DNA of 64,000 nt from Euonymus europaeus. Lineage: Eukaryota > Streptophyta > Magnoliopsida > Celastrales > Celastraceae. The notes under the pieces are model-generated. The model did no database searches. It saw nothing but the letters and a program-made list of their open reading frames with translations, and was not told where the DNA came from. Numbering within the stretch: the first letter of the stretch is position 1; the number at the start of each line of letters is the position of its first letter. Location of the stretch: the NCBI GenBank assembly GCA_963580455.1, contig OY756972.1, forward strand, positions 6,587,001-6,651,000. The letters are read 5' to 3'. The translations under genes were made by a program, and so were the position numbers. Below are positions 13,101 through 22,533 of this stretch, piece after piece.

Positions 13101-14254
13101 TTTCATTTCATATCTCATGTGACAGGTCCACCGATTCTGCATAAATTAAAAAGATCATTAACCCAACGTCATTAGATTTTCGTTCTCAGAACATGAATGT
13201 CGTTTGTAGACTAGTGCACTTCGTTCAAAATAAAATAAAATATAAATACCATTTAAAATCATCCCAGACTCAAAATAATTTACAAATCTGAGTACCATGG
13301 TTGACCGTGACTGCATCATGCTGCCACTAACGTGACTAATGCTCCCTCTGCCACTTGCTGATCTGTCATTCTTATCATTTTCCTCATCAGGCTGCTGGTG
13401 TCCCATTACCTTCTCTGGCCTTTGTGTTGTAGGTTTGGTCTGCAGCATAACATTAGTAAAAAATTTACTCCACCGATAGGAGATAAAAGAAGGGAAACCA
13501 TGTTTAGCATTTTGGACCACTGAGTTGGTCTGCAGGACTCATCCACTTACTTCCTTCTAGTTGCAATCATCCACATTATCAATCATGTCAATAAGGGAGT
13601 AAAATTAGTTCTATCCCTTCCATTTCCCCTTGATAAAGGCCAACTGCAATTTATTATTTCTACCTTCAACACCCTAAATCAAGCTTAGGTACCAACTTTA
13701 CATTAATCAACACAATTTGATCCCGAGCTCCAAACATGTTGGCTTTCTTCTAGCATAAAATAGCTTGTTCAATCAGAAAACATGCTTCTTACGCAAACAC
13801 TGACTAGGCAAATTCCCATCAAGCCTGAATTGTACTGACGGTGCAAAATCCTCAACATTTAAAACAAGCTACAAATTTCAAAAAGAAAATAAATAAAAAT
13901 TATTCTAAAGGGCGAAATCGTAGAATTGACAAGAGTTAGGTGTGCGTTGTGTATCACCATAGGAGAGCGTGACCGCACTGGTCTTCCTACTGCAAGCACC
14001 ATACCTCCAGGTGCACTGGAGTTGTAGTCTGACAAAAGGTCGTCATCCTCGTCGCCCTCATCTGGTGCCTGATGCGACATCACCTGCGCCAGCCTCTGCG
14101 CAGCAGCCTTGGTCTGCGCTTTTCTCATGTTGCCAACACCGGTCGATCCGGAGCGCACGTGGCCACGTAAGGGCGACATCATCGGCGACGACGGAGTCCC
14201 CGGAGTGCCCGCGGAGCTCTTCTGCTTAGCATACTCCGGCCTCATCCGATCCAT
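1134..14254 (-). CDS. SCD2: SCD2-like coiled-coil protein (stomatal cytokinesis defective 2 family), 3'-truncated, expanded exon 1 region
   Basis: Exons in transcription order: 14254-13958 (starts [13 protein letters not shown]), array exons 13439-13296, 12213-12052, 11843-11685 and 11547-11395, then 10025-9664, 9039-8961, 8724-8683, 8352-8290, 6481-6432 (GC donor), 6346-6319, 5231-5157, 5037-4927, 4847-4787, 4216-4103, 3926-3805, 3151-3082, 1486-1445, 1174-1134. All phases agree and no internal stop appears (725 codons; 519 without the four array exons). Landmarks: EQPPSARS serine-rich repeats, [14 protein letters not shown] coiled coil, [54 protein letters not shown]. In Arabidopsis SCD2 works with the DENN protein SCD1 in post-Golgi and endocytic traffic during cytokinesis. 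The expected end after FKQ (WLTYFWRRAK onward) was not found, so this copy may be non-functional. The start ATG lies just after a TTTTCTGCAG acceptor, suggesting a 5'UTR intron. Confidence 0.85.
6482..8289 (-). other. large SCD2 intron with old internal repeats
   Basis: No exon is seen between 8290 and 6481. Similar blocks recur near 6560-6740, 7010-7150 and 7560-7720 (an ACTTAAAT..TG..TCC-type start followed by AAG-rich text and a GCAAAG(A/G)GG element), and an ACCATATCT..CTAATCCTA block recurs near 6930 and 7365. This suggests diverged tandem duplication of about 450-550 bp. Confidence 0.4.
9664..10025 (-). CDS. SCD2: SCD2 exon with EQPPSARS repeats
   Basis: 362 nt joining the array to the coiled-coil exons, beginning [11 protein letters not shown]. 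It contains four variants of a repeat of about 21-22 residues built on (V/M/T/I)EQPxSAR followed by a serine/glycine/arginine segment, then [14 protein letters not shown] and SADNRRDKR. The low-complexity Ser/Arg/Pro composition suggests a disordered, phosphorylatable N-terminal region. Confidence 0.85.
10403..11020 (+). mobile_element. internally deleted Ty1/Copia element with intact 5-bp TSD
   Basis: Starts TGTTAGAATACC and ends ...GCTGTAACA, flanked by GTAAT at 10398-10402 and at 11021-11025. The 3' LTR is 10901-11020 (120 bp), directly preceded by a polypurine tract (TTGAGGGGGAG). The first 82 bp of the LTR are repeated at 10403-10484 with one visible mismatch, then the sequence jumps into the RNase H region. 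Thus the end of the 5' LTR, the primer site, gag, protease, integrase and reverse transcriptase are all missing. It lies in the SCD2 intron between array exon D and the EQPPSARS exon, in the opposite orientation to the gene. Confidence 0.9.
10485..10895 (+). pseudogene. Copia RNase H remnant
   Basis: Reads [20 protein letters not shown] and SEYRAMA, the highly conserved end of Copia polyproteins, followed by [20 protein letters not shown] and [10 protein letters not shown]. One extra G near 10657 (TTGTGGGTGTGAT) shifts the frame before CDNQAA, and a second shift falls near 10850 before [14 protein letters not shown]. Acidic residues of the RNase H site are recognisable (SAESEY, CDNQ). Non-functional. 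Confidence 0.9.
11395..11547 (-). CDS. SCD2 array exon D (diverged duplicate)
   Basis: 51 codons, phase 0/0, acceptor TTGCAG/TCT, donor ATG/GTAATTTG. It begins [19 protein letters not shown], then DDYSLPWG, and ends QPPM. It is the most diverged of the four but has the same length class, boundaries and internal layout. Confidence 0.7.
11685..11843 (-). CDS. SCD2 array exon C (diverged duplicate)
   Basis: 53 codons, phase 0/0, acceptor GTGCAG/ATG, donor ATG/GTAATTGG. It begins [15 protein letters not shown], has NEDSDESN in place of the acidic run, then [11 protein letters not shown], and ends SYSSM. Open throughout. Confidence 0.75.
12052..12213 (-). CDS. SCD2 array exon B (diverged duplicate)
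   Basis: 54 codons, phase 0/0, acceptor GGTGCAG/ACC, donor ATG/GTAACTGG. It begins [16 protein letters not shown], has the acidic run EEDDDEDD, then LDYSLVSG, and ends SRSPM. It is the closest of the four to the acidic and DY sections usual in SCD2 proteins. Confidence 0.8.
13296..13439 (-). CDS. SCD2 array exon A (diverged duplicate of exon 1 second half)
   Basis: 48 codons, phase 0 at both ends, with acceptor CTGCAG/ACC and donor ATG/GTACTC. It reads [20 protein letters not shown] and ends SRSTM, aligning to [20 protein letters not shown] ... SRSPM of exon 1. It is open throughout. Whether it is spliced into mRNA is unknown. Confidence 0.75.
13958..14254 (-). CDS. SCD2: SCD2-like first coding exon (parent of the exon array)
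   Basis: 99 codons, from ATG (14254-14252) to an ATG codon abutting the donor GTGATAC. It is GC-rich compared with its surroundings. The second half (14113-13958, 52 codons) begins right after an internal CAG, reads [15 protein letters not shown], then an acidic DEGDEDDD run, and ends in SRSPM. This half is what the four downstream exons copy. The sequence at 14113 (GCGCAG/ACC) resembles a 3' splice site. Confidence 0.85.
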
Positions 14255-14713
14255 ATCCACTGCAGAAAATTCTAAAATCAAAATAACACACATTGATGAA
14301 AAAGTTTATCCGAAACTGAAACGAAACCTACAGTCCGAGAAAAAGCTGCTTCAATAAAAAAAATCAAAAAATCCGCTGACAAACACCTTCGAGCTATGGC
14401 TGCGTCTTTGAAAATCAACACGGAACCAGTAATTTAGGGCAAAAATCATTGCAGGTATCGATACACCAAAGAAATTCTCGTTTGGAGATACAAAATCAAA
14501 AAAAGTAACAAACGCATTTGGAACTTAAAACGAATCGGTTTAAGAATTGGTGTGATCATTTTTCGTGGATGGAAAAATTGAAGGATGTGATCCGATTGTG
14601 ACGCTAAAAAGGGCGGGAATGAAGGAAATAGATGGGGAATTTGTAACGGTCCGTTTCCATGGGGACCATGGTACCTCATGATTAGGTGGAACTGAGTTGG
14701 CAGTCTCATGTGA
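14255..14713 (-). promoter_or_regulatory. upstream region of the SCD2-like gene (5'UTR intron and promoter, by position)
   Basis: Lies between the SCD2-like ATG and the MULE insertion. A 3' splice site (TTTTCTGCAG, about 14261-14270) precedes the start codon, so an untranslated exon should lie upstream. No clear TATA element was assigned. Confidence 0.4.
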
Positions 14714-14722
14714 TGAATACAG

Positions 14723-14998
14723 GAGTTTTTTTTTTTTAAGCAGCCGTACAAAAGTTATTTTCGATATTAGCATTGACTGAACTTATTTTCAATTATATCA
14801 TCTCGGGCTTACGGGACAATTTATATCATGTCAGACTAATTGTTGCAGATAAAACTAAAAAAGTAATCCGACAAAAATTAATTTTTTTAAACAGAGCCGT
14901 GCGGCTCTACTCAAAGAAACGTGCATCAGAAATTCAAAATGTGTAATTCCTCATGAATAGATATGGAATAAAGGGGAAAAAAACAAAAATACATTATA
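14723..14998 (+). repeat. left terminal inverted repeat of the MULE
   Basis: About 276 bp, inverted copy of 17932-18254. Contains a GC-rich near-palindrome, GAGCCGTGCGGCTC, near 14895-14908. Confidence 0.88.
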
Positions 14999-15239
14999 GC
15001 AATTACAACTCCACTCTCCCCAAGGCCATTAAAATTGTTCTTATCAATTAAATAAAACAATCTTAACCCTTGTGGAGCCGTATATAATTATATATAACAT
15101 TTATTTCTTTGTTTTTTTAATTTCCTATCTTCTTAAACTTCAGTAAGCAATATTTGAATCCTTAATTGAAAATAATTTATAATATTTATTTATTTTTATC
15201 AGATTATAATGATGTAAGCTATCAATTGTTTGCTAACAA

Positions 15240-15450
15240 AACTTACATGACAAATTCAATCAACAAAGTTAACAAAGCTTGTTTGTCAATGACAGGCTTT
15301 GTCATGTAAAGCTTGTCATTGATAAATTTTATCAAACTTTACGCGACAAACCTTGTCAATTCAAAGCCTGACAAGTTTTGTCAAGCTTTACGTGACAAAG
15401 CTTGTCAACAGGCAAAGTTTTTGACAAGCTTTGTTCACATTGTTTAATTT
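15240..15450 (+). repeat. cluster of TTGTCA/TGACAA motifs in the MULE subterminal region
   Basis: About eleven TGTCA or TGACA cores in roughly 200 bp, in both orientations and often inside CTTTGTCA, CTTGTCAA or TGACAAG, sit just upstream of the transposase start. Position and density are like transposase-binding arrays in other DNA elements; binding is inference. Confidence 0.6.
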
Positions 15451-15525
15451 GTGTGAAAAAATATAGCCTATAAATATTGTCAAAGTTTCTACCTGCCTAG
15501 ATCACAACTCTCAAATACAAGAAAT

Positions 15526-17617
15526 ATGGATCTCAATGTAATTTCGAATTTGATATTAGAAGAGGATATAAGTGCTCTCAGTGTTGATACTTTCAGCCAT
15601 AATGATCTCTGATCCAATGATTCTGAAGAAGAAGAGTACGAGATCTTGGAGAATGATGATGATGATGATGAGCATCAATATGAGATTGGCCAGCATTCTC
15701 AGTTTCAGAGCAGCATGGACGCAAGTCTTTCATCATATTCTCAATTTCATGGCAGTATGGGTGCTGGGACATCTGACCACTATATGGAACCTCCCGCTCC
15801 AGAATTTGTAGATGTTAGCTAGACCAACCAAGCTGTGGATAGTCAGTGGGTGCAACAACATGTTCAAATTCAAAATATAAATAAAAATTTGTATGTCGGA
15901 GCACAATTTGCAATGAAGGCAGAATTGGTATATGCAGTGAAGATGTACCACATTGAAGCACATGCACAATACAAAGTAACACACTCTGATCCCAGTCGTC
16001 TTATCTTAAAGTGCAGAAAAGGAAGTGGCTGCAATTGGAAATTGACAGCATCGATGTCTGATGGGCATGATTTATTTCGGATTGCGAGGCTACAACCTAT
16101 TCATACTTGTTCCAATCCTATTATAAATCGGGACCATGCTCAACTTTATTCTAGTTTTATTGCAGATTATATCAAAGAGATAGTGAAAACTGATACGTCT
16201 ATTACCATTGGTGCTATTATTGCTATCATTAAGGAATGGTTCAACTTCACAATTTCTTACAAGAAAGCGTGGCTTGCAAAACAGATGGCCATTGCTCAGT
16301 TGTTTGGTGATTGGGATGAGTCGTACAAGGTTCTACCAGAGTTCATGGATGCACTACAAAGATCAAATTCGGGGACGGTTGTTGTCTGGCATTGTGAACA
16401 AACAAACGACCCAAATGTTCAAATGTTCAAACGAGTATTTTGGGCATTTGGTCCTGCAATTGAAGGTTTTAGGTTTTGCCAACCGGTGATATGTGTAGAT
16501 GGTACTCACTTGTACAATACCAGGGGAAGTTGCTGATTGCTGTCAGTTTTGATGCGAATGGACAACTATTTCCATTGGCATTTGCTGTAACAGAGGGGAG
16601 TCAAACTCTTCATGGAGCTGGTTTATGGCATGCCTACGAGACCGGGTCACAGCTCGCCCAGGTTTATGTGTCATTTCTGATAGACATATCGAAATCATCA
16701 ATGCCATGAAAGATCCCTATCTTGGTTGGCAAGAGCCACTGGCCTATCATCGTTTCTGTATCAGACATCTAGCTAGTAATTTCAATACTGTGTTCAAGAA
16801 CAAGGAGTTGAAGAATGTAGTCTACAAAATGTCTTTACTAACCCAAGAAGCTCAGTTTCAAAAATTATGGGCCGAGATTGACAACATTAATGAAAGAGCT
16901 GTTACTCGATGGCTGCGAAAGATTCCGCTGGCATCCTGGACATTGTTGTACGACGAAGGTAAAAGATGGGGACACATGACCACAAATATGGTTGAAATTT
17001 TTAACGGTGTCTTGAAAGCTGCTCGTGCTTTACCAATTACAGCTTTGGTGCAACTAACCTTCTACATGTGTAATGCATATTATACCCACCGTCGACAAGA
17101 AGGTGAGGCTCGGATTTTTTCGGGAGCTGAATTCACAACAGAGATAGATTTGAAATTACAGGGCTTGAGACAACAATCAAATGCATATGAGTTGGAAATG
17201 TTTCATCATCAACCAGGGGTATTTGAAGTCAAACGTGCATCATCAAGATTAGGTCATCCATCCAGACTTCGAGTTTCAAATGTTGTTGATTTGGGCAATG
17301 CGACATGTACATGCAACGAGTGGTTAATCTATCATTACCCTTGTTCACATGTTATTGTTGTATGTGCTGTTCGAAGAATTAATCGGTCTCAGTTCGTGGA
17401 CAAGTTTTATTCCATGTAGAGTTATATCAATACTTGGGCTCCAATGTTTTTTTCGGTACCAGACCGGTCAACTTGACCCACTTACTACGGCCCAGTTATT
17501 GTTCCAGATCCTAGTTTGCGGAGGAGTAAGAAAGGCCAACCTCAGTCCACTCGCCTTCACAATAAGATGGATGCTAGGGATGGTGCTCGTAGGCCCATCG
17601 TTGTGGTCTTTGTCACA
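15526..17617 (+). pseudogene. MuDR-type MULE transposase with SWIM zinc finger, inactivated
   Basis: The frame opens MDLNVISNL at 15526 and includes an acidic stretch near 15655. Domains in order: MuDR N-terminal domain (AELVYAVKMYHIEAH ... ILKCRKGSGCNWKL, about 15915-16060), catalytic MULE domain (VICVDGTHLY near 16485, ISDRH near 16675, HRFCIRHLASNF near 16750), and SWIM finger CTCNEW..YPCSH (about 17306-17355). Defects: TGA at 15610, TAG at 15820, a frameshift near 16520 (just after VDGTHLY), another near 16613, TAG at 17418 (within YSM*SYINTW) and TGA at 17477 replacing the usual Trp. No active protein can be made. Confidence 0.92.
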
Positions 17618-17931
17618 CTGTAGGACACACTAGGAGGTCTTGTCCTAATAGAAGTTATTGAATGTTTATTTAACGAATGTTTAATTAGTGAATGTTTAAT
17701 TAACGAATGTTTGAATATGTTAACTATATTAGCATAAAACTAATTATATGTTAATTATGTTAATTTATAAAAAAAAATTTGTTTTTTAACTATGACTTTC
17801 TTTTTTCCTTATTATTTTCCAGTTTGAATGTGATTTCTTGAAAGGCCTTGAGTTTTTGGTGATGATGTTGCGGACGGTAACAATGCGAGAAAAAGGTGTT
17901 TGGTTTTTTGAGTTGCATTGATATAATGTAT

Positions 17932-18254
17932 TTTTGTTTTTTTCCCCTTTATTCCATATCTATTCATGAGGGATTACACATTCTGAATTTCTGATGCACG
18001 TTCCTTTGAGTAGAGCCGCACGGCTCCACTTAATTTTTTTTAAGTAGAGTCGTGTGGCTCTACTTAAAAAAATTAAAAAAAATTGAAAAAAAATTAATTT
18101 TTGTCAGACTACTTTTCCAATTTTATCTGCAACAATTAGTCTGACATGATATAAATTGTCACATAGGCTCAACATGGTAGAATCAGAAATAAGTTCAGTC
18201 CAATGCTAATATCGAAAATAATTTTTGTATGGCTGCTAGAAAATAAAAAAACTC
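17932..18254 (-). repeat. right terminal inverted repeat of the MULE
   Basis: About 323 bp. It is longer than the left copy because the palindromic block is duplicated: GAGCCGCACGGCTC near 18013-18026 and a second, AT-flanked copy around AGAGTCGTGTGGCTCT near 18046-18062. Confidence 0.88.
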
Positions 18255-18263
18255 TAAATACAG

Positions 18264-18593
18264 CTGGAAGTTGACCATATAGCTGACTGATTTTTAGGGC
18301 ACCGTTTAAATTTCAAATGGGAGCATTTATGTCTCTATTTACTCTATCTATCTACAACATTCATTGTGTAAGAGATTCTGTCGTCTCGCGAACGAGATTT
18401 CGTCTCTACTGAACCTCATTTTTTCATCTAAAGTCTTACATATCTACCATCATGAGCTTTCATATATGCTTTAAGTCGATTTTACCGTAATTTCTCCACC
18501 CATACGTTTACACTGAGCTTCGTCTCTGATTGAAGTCGATTTTACCAGTATTTTCCCACCTCCAGCATTTTTCTAGATCTCTCACCGTGAAGA
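18264..18593. other. no gene seen; leader of the next mobile unit
   Basis: Contains CGTCTC/GTCTCT-rich text (18385-18415, 18520-18530) and a repeated phrase AAGTCGATTTTACC at about 18474 and 18534. Probably the 5' flank of the FAR1-type gene. No TIR partner was found. Confidence 0.35.
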
Positions 18594-20039
18594 TGGCAGA
18601 TGGGTATTCTGTTCAATTACATTATACTTTTTGTAAATCTTGAATGTTTTTCAGGTGTTTGAGTGGTGTGTAGTTGTTGTTATGCGTGCTAGATTTGAAT
18701 ATGGGATTCATATGAATGAACTTGAAGTTCCTTTATTTTTTTCACAGAAAAGGTGTGATCGATGGTTGCCATGGTATAATCGATGATTACCATGGTGATG
18801 GATGTGAAGATATTACCATTGTTGTTGGAATGGTTTTTGACAGCGAATTTGCTATTTTTGAGTTGTACAAGAAATATGGTGAAGTGAATGGATTCCCGGT
18901 GAAGCGTAGAACGTCAAATAAGGACAATGATGGGATTTGCAAGTTTGTGACATTTACTTGTGCGAGAGGAGGTGGGTGGCAATCTCTTTTTTTTCACCAG
19001 TGTTAGAATTTTCATATGATGTTTGGTTCTCTGGTTTTGAATGTCAGGCAAACTAATTAGCCGGTCAAAGAATGTTAGAAGCCATCGTTCCTCGCAGAAG
19101 ATTGAATGTTTTGCTATGCTAAGATGTCGTGCACTATTAGCGGATAAATTGGAGATTACTATATTTGAGGACGAGCATAATCATCCATTGAGCCATAGTA
19201 AGTCTACATTTTTTTATATGTAATAGGGAGATTCATGCTCATGTTCAGAGGCACTTAATCATAAATGATATTGCTGGGATTAGGCAGAGTCATAGTGCAC
19301 TAGTTATTGCTATTGGAGGTCATGACAATTTAACTTTCTTGCAAAAGGACACTCGTAATCTGATTGCCAAAGTCAAGGGGATGCGAATGGATGTGGGTGA
19401 TGCTATTGCAATACAAAATTATTTTGCTAAGATGCAATCTAAGAATGAGGGTTTTTTTTTCTTTGATAGATTGGGATGAGGAAGGGAGGTTAAGTAGTGT
19501 TTTTTGGGCTAATCCTCGTAGTAGGGCTGCTGCTCGTGAATTTGGTGATGTTATCACTTTTGATACTACATATTTGACAAATAAGTACGACATGTCATTC
19601 GCTCCTTTTGTGGGAGTGAATCATCACGGTTAGTCCATATTACTTGGGTGTGGTCTGGTTTCTAATGAAACTACGGAGACATTTACTTGGTTGTTTACAA
19701 CATGGCTGACATGTATGTATGGTATTGCTCCACGAGGAATAATAACGGATCAAGATAGAGCTATGCAAAATGCAATTGAGATCATTTTTCCTATGTCTAG
19801 GTGTTTATGGCATATTTTGAAGAAAGTTCATGAGAAGCTTGGTTCATTCAAGGAATACAATCGCATAATTGTTGCTTTGGGGAATGTTGTTTTCGATTCC
19901 CATACCATACATGAGTTTGAATATGGATGGAATTCAATGGTTTCGACATTTTAGTTGGAAAACAATAGTTGGTTGGCCTCTTTGTATTTGGATAGGGTGA
20001 AGTGGGTTCCAATATACTTGAAGAAAACATTATGGGCAT

Positions 20040-20222
20040 GTATCTTATGTAATTATCAGCATTTGTATTCCGTTTTTTAATGGAAAGATTCATTTATTTT
20101 AATAAATGGATTTTGTAATTCCATTGATTAATATCAATGGTTTTTATATTCAATGGATCCATTGATATTAATCATTCGAATGTTAAATGATTTATAATTT
20201 CATTGCCTTATTTACTTATCAG
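20040..20222 (+). repeat. AATGGA/TCCATT inverted motif cluster in a FAR1-gene intron
   Basis: Short AT-rich inverted motifs (AATGGA, TCCATTGAT, ATCAATGG, CAATGGATCCATTG) are packed between 20080 and 20170. A related cluster occurs at 23895-24050. The interval behaves like an intron ending TTATCAG. Confidence 0.5.
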
Positions 20223-20496
20223 GGATGTCAACAACTCAGAGGAGTGAGAATATTAATGCGTTTTTTGATGGGTATGTGCACTCCAAAACAACATTGAAGC
20301 AGTTTGTCGAGCAATATAACAACGCATTGAGAGACAAGGTTGAGAAAGAAACTCTTGCCGATTTCAATTCATTTAACAAGCAGCTGCAATGGGTGACCTC
20401 TTTCGATATGGAAAAGCAAATTTAGAAGTTATACACTGAATCAAAGTTTAAGGAGTTTCAGAATGAGTTATGTGGGATGGTTTTGACTCGCCAAAA

Positions 20497-21970
20497 ATAG
20501 GTAAGTGGATTAACGTTTTCCCAAGTGTAGGTTTGTCAAAGTAATAATAGGAGTGAATCCCAAATCGTCTCACAAAGACTTTTGGTTTCGGCTTGGGTCT
20601 ATGGATTATTAACCTAATAACTTAATTAAATATGGTATTCACAATGTTAAGTGTGGCAAAATTGCACTAACCATTGGTTAGATTCGGTTTTCCCTCTTGG
20701 GGTGATTGATTGAACTAAACCCTAATATACGAAATGAGAATTAAATACTAAACTACTGCAGAAAATCAAAATGGAAATAAGCACAACATAATAAAATGTA
20801 AAACATAACATAAAACGTTCAAGCACAAACTAAATCGGAATGGAAATATTCTAGTAGATTAAACTAAAACTATGAATCCAAATGCAATAATAAAATGAAA
20901 TAACAATAAGGAAGAGGAGTTTAGAGATCAAATCCAATGTCGAATGTTGAGGTGAATCGGCCTTCCAATCTACAAATAGAAGTTGAGGGTAATCCAACTT
21001 GGGCTCTTCTCAAGCTCTACAAGGAGGAAGAACTTCTTCTTCTAGTTGGTTGGGTCTCCAAGACTCCTAGTAATCTTCAAGAGACTGATTTTCGAACCCC
21101 CAGCAAGAATCAAAGATCAAGAACAAGGTAAGAGAACAAAAACCTTAGAGAAAAATGTATTTTTGGCCAAAGTGAGTATCCCCCAAAGAATGGGGTCTCA
21201 AGACCCATAAAACCCTCATACCTCTGTTAAAAGACCATCCTAACCTATTACAAATAAGTCCCATTGGTCAAATAAAGTAATTAGACAAGTTTGCCCTTCA
21301 AGAATTGAGTAAAAATCATAAAACCCGAAATTACTGAACTGTTCGAGGCAGCATCTTGTTTTAATTCCAAAGACTTCAATTCTCAATGGATTTATGCGTA
21401 TGAGCACTCGTTGGAAAGAGCTGGATGTCTACTTTAACTTTGTAGAAGAAAGTTTCTTCAAATTCGATCATTTACACCTTAAAAAGTTGACCCGAAAATT
21501 ATTGCGCAGTGTCGTCCGGACAGATATGCTTGAAAACAGCACTGTCCGGCTTTCTTCTTGAACCGTCCGGACGGTTTCTGATAAGTGTCCGGACGGTTGA
21601 CAGCAAAATGCAATTTTTCAGCTCCTTTGTGTCTTTTCTTCCATATTCAACCCCGATCAATCCGGAGCCTACAAAACTCATTCAAACAAGTCATAAATGA
21701 CTGAAACATACTTAAACAAGTGTCAAAACAATTTTTAGGTTGATAGAACAAAATTCGGCATATTAAAACTCAAATGCTTAAGAGATAGCATTTCCACAAC
21801 TTCTAACCATTATGCCCAAAACTTGGATTTCCTATCTCTAAGCTACCAAACCAACTTGAACCACTAGAAAACACTTAAAATGACTATGTCAAAGTGTTGA
21901 ATTAAGCATTGACTCATTAACATGGATTTCAGCAACTCAAACCTAAAATGTGGTTTTTAAGCATTGAAAC
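20497..21970 (-). mobile_element. probable solo LTR-like insertion in the FAR1-type gene
   Basis: Interrupts the coding match between ..NELCGMV and YCGILSIES. It contains no domain. On the minus strand it carries an LTR-like GTCTTTGTGAGACGATTTGGG stretch (near 20550) and palindromic CCGTCCGGACGGT plus further TGTCCGG copies (21515-21600). The exact ends and a TSD were not resolved. It is flanked by GTAAGT at 20500 and CAG at 22025, so it might be spliced as an intron. Confidence 0.45.
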
Positions 21971-22533
21971 TCAACCTTTTGCTTTCAAAACTCCACAAAA
22001 ATATGCAAAATACCATCCCAATCAGGTTTACTGTGGGATTTTGTCTATTGAGTCCATTTCTGATTTTACAGTTTTCAATGTAGAGGAGGACATTGCATAT
22101 GGGGAGAATTGTAGGAAGAAAGTTATATTTAAGGTGCTGTGGGAGGAAGCTACTTTGTCAGTGAATTGTGTGTGTTGTAAATTTGAATTTAGAGGAATGT
22201 TTTGTAGGCATGCCATTGTTGTGTTGATTCGTATGGGTCATTATTTACTTCCAGAGAAGTACATATGTGACAGGTGGAGGAAAGATTTGAGGAGATGTCA
22301 CTCTCGTGTGAAGAACAATTATGATGGATGGATTGTAACAACAGAGCAACGTCGTTATGATGAGCTTTGCACATTATTTACAAATGTCGCGGACTTTGCT
22401 ACAACATGCGATTCCAAGTACAAATCATCGAAATATTGGCTGAAGAATGAAACTAAGACCATTGCACACTCATTAGCTGATTGCTTGGTGCCAGTTTCAA
22501 ATATCCAATACTCAAACGAACAATGGGGTGTCC

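Larger units (their letters stand above)
14723..18254 (+). mobile_element. Mutator-like element (MULE) with long TIRs and 9-bp TSD
   Basis: Begins GAGTTTTTTT and ends AAAAAAACTC. The flanking 9-mers TGAATACAG (14714-14722) and TAAATACAG (18255-18263) match at 8 of 9 positions. The left TIR is about 14723-14998 and the right about 17932-18254; the inverted similarity covers blocks such as TTATTTTCGATATTAGCATT and TCATGAATAGATATGGAATA. The element is 3.5 kb and carries one MuDR-type transposase gene on the plus strand. Confidence 0.92.

Noticed and set aside
13969..14357. Plus-strand frames opposite SCD2 exon 1
   Set aside because: Antisense shadows of a GC-rich coding exon.
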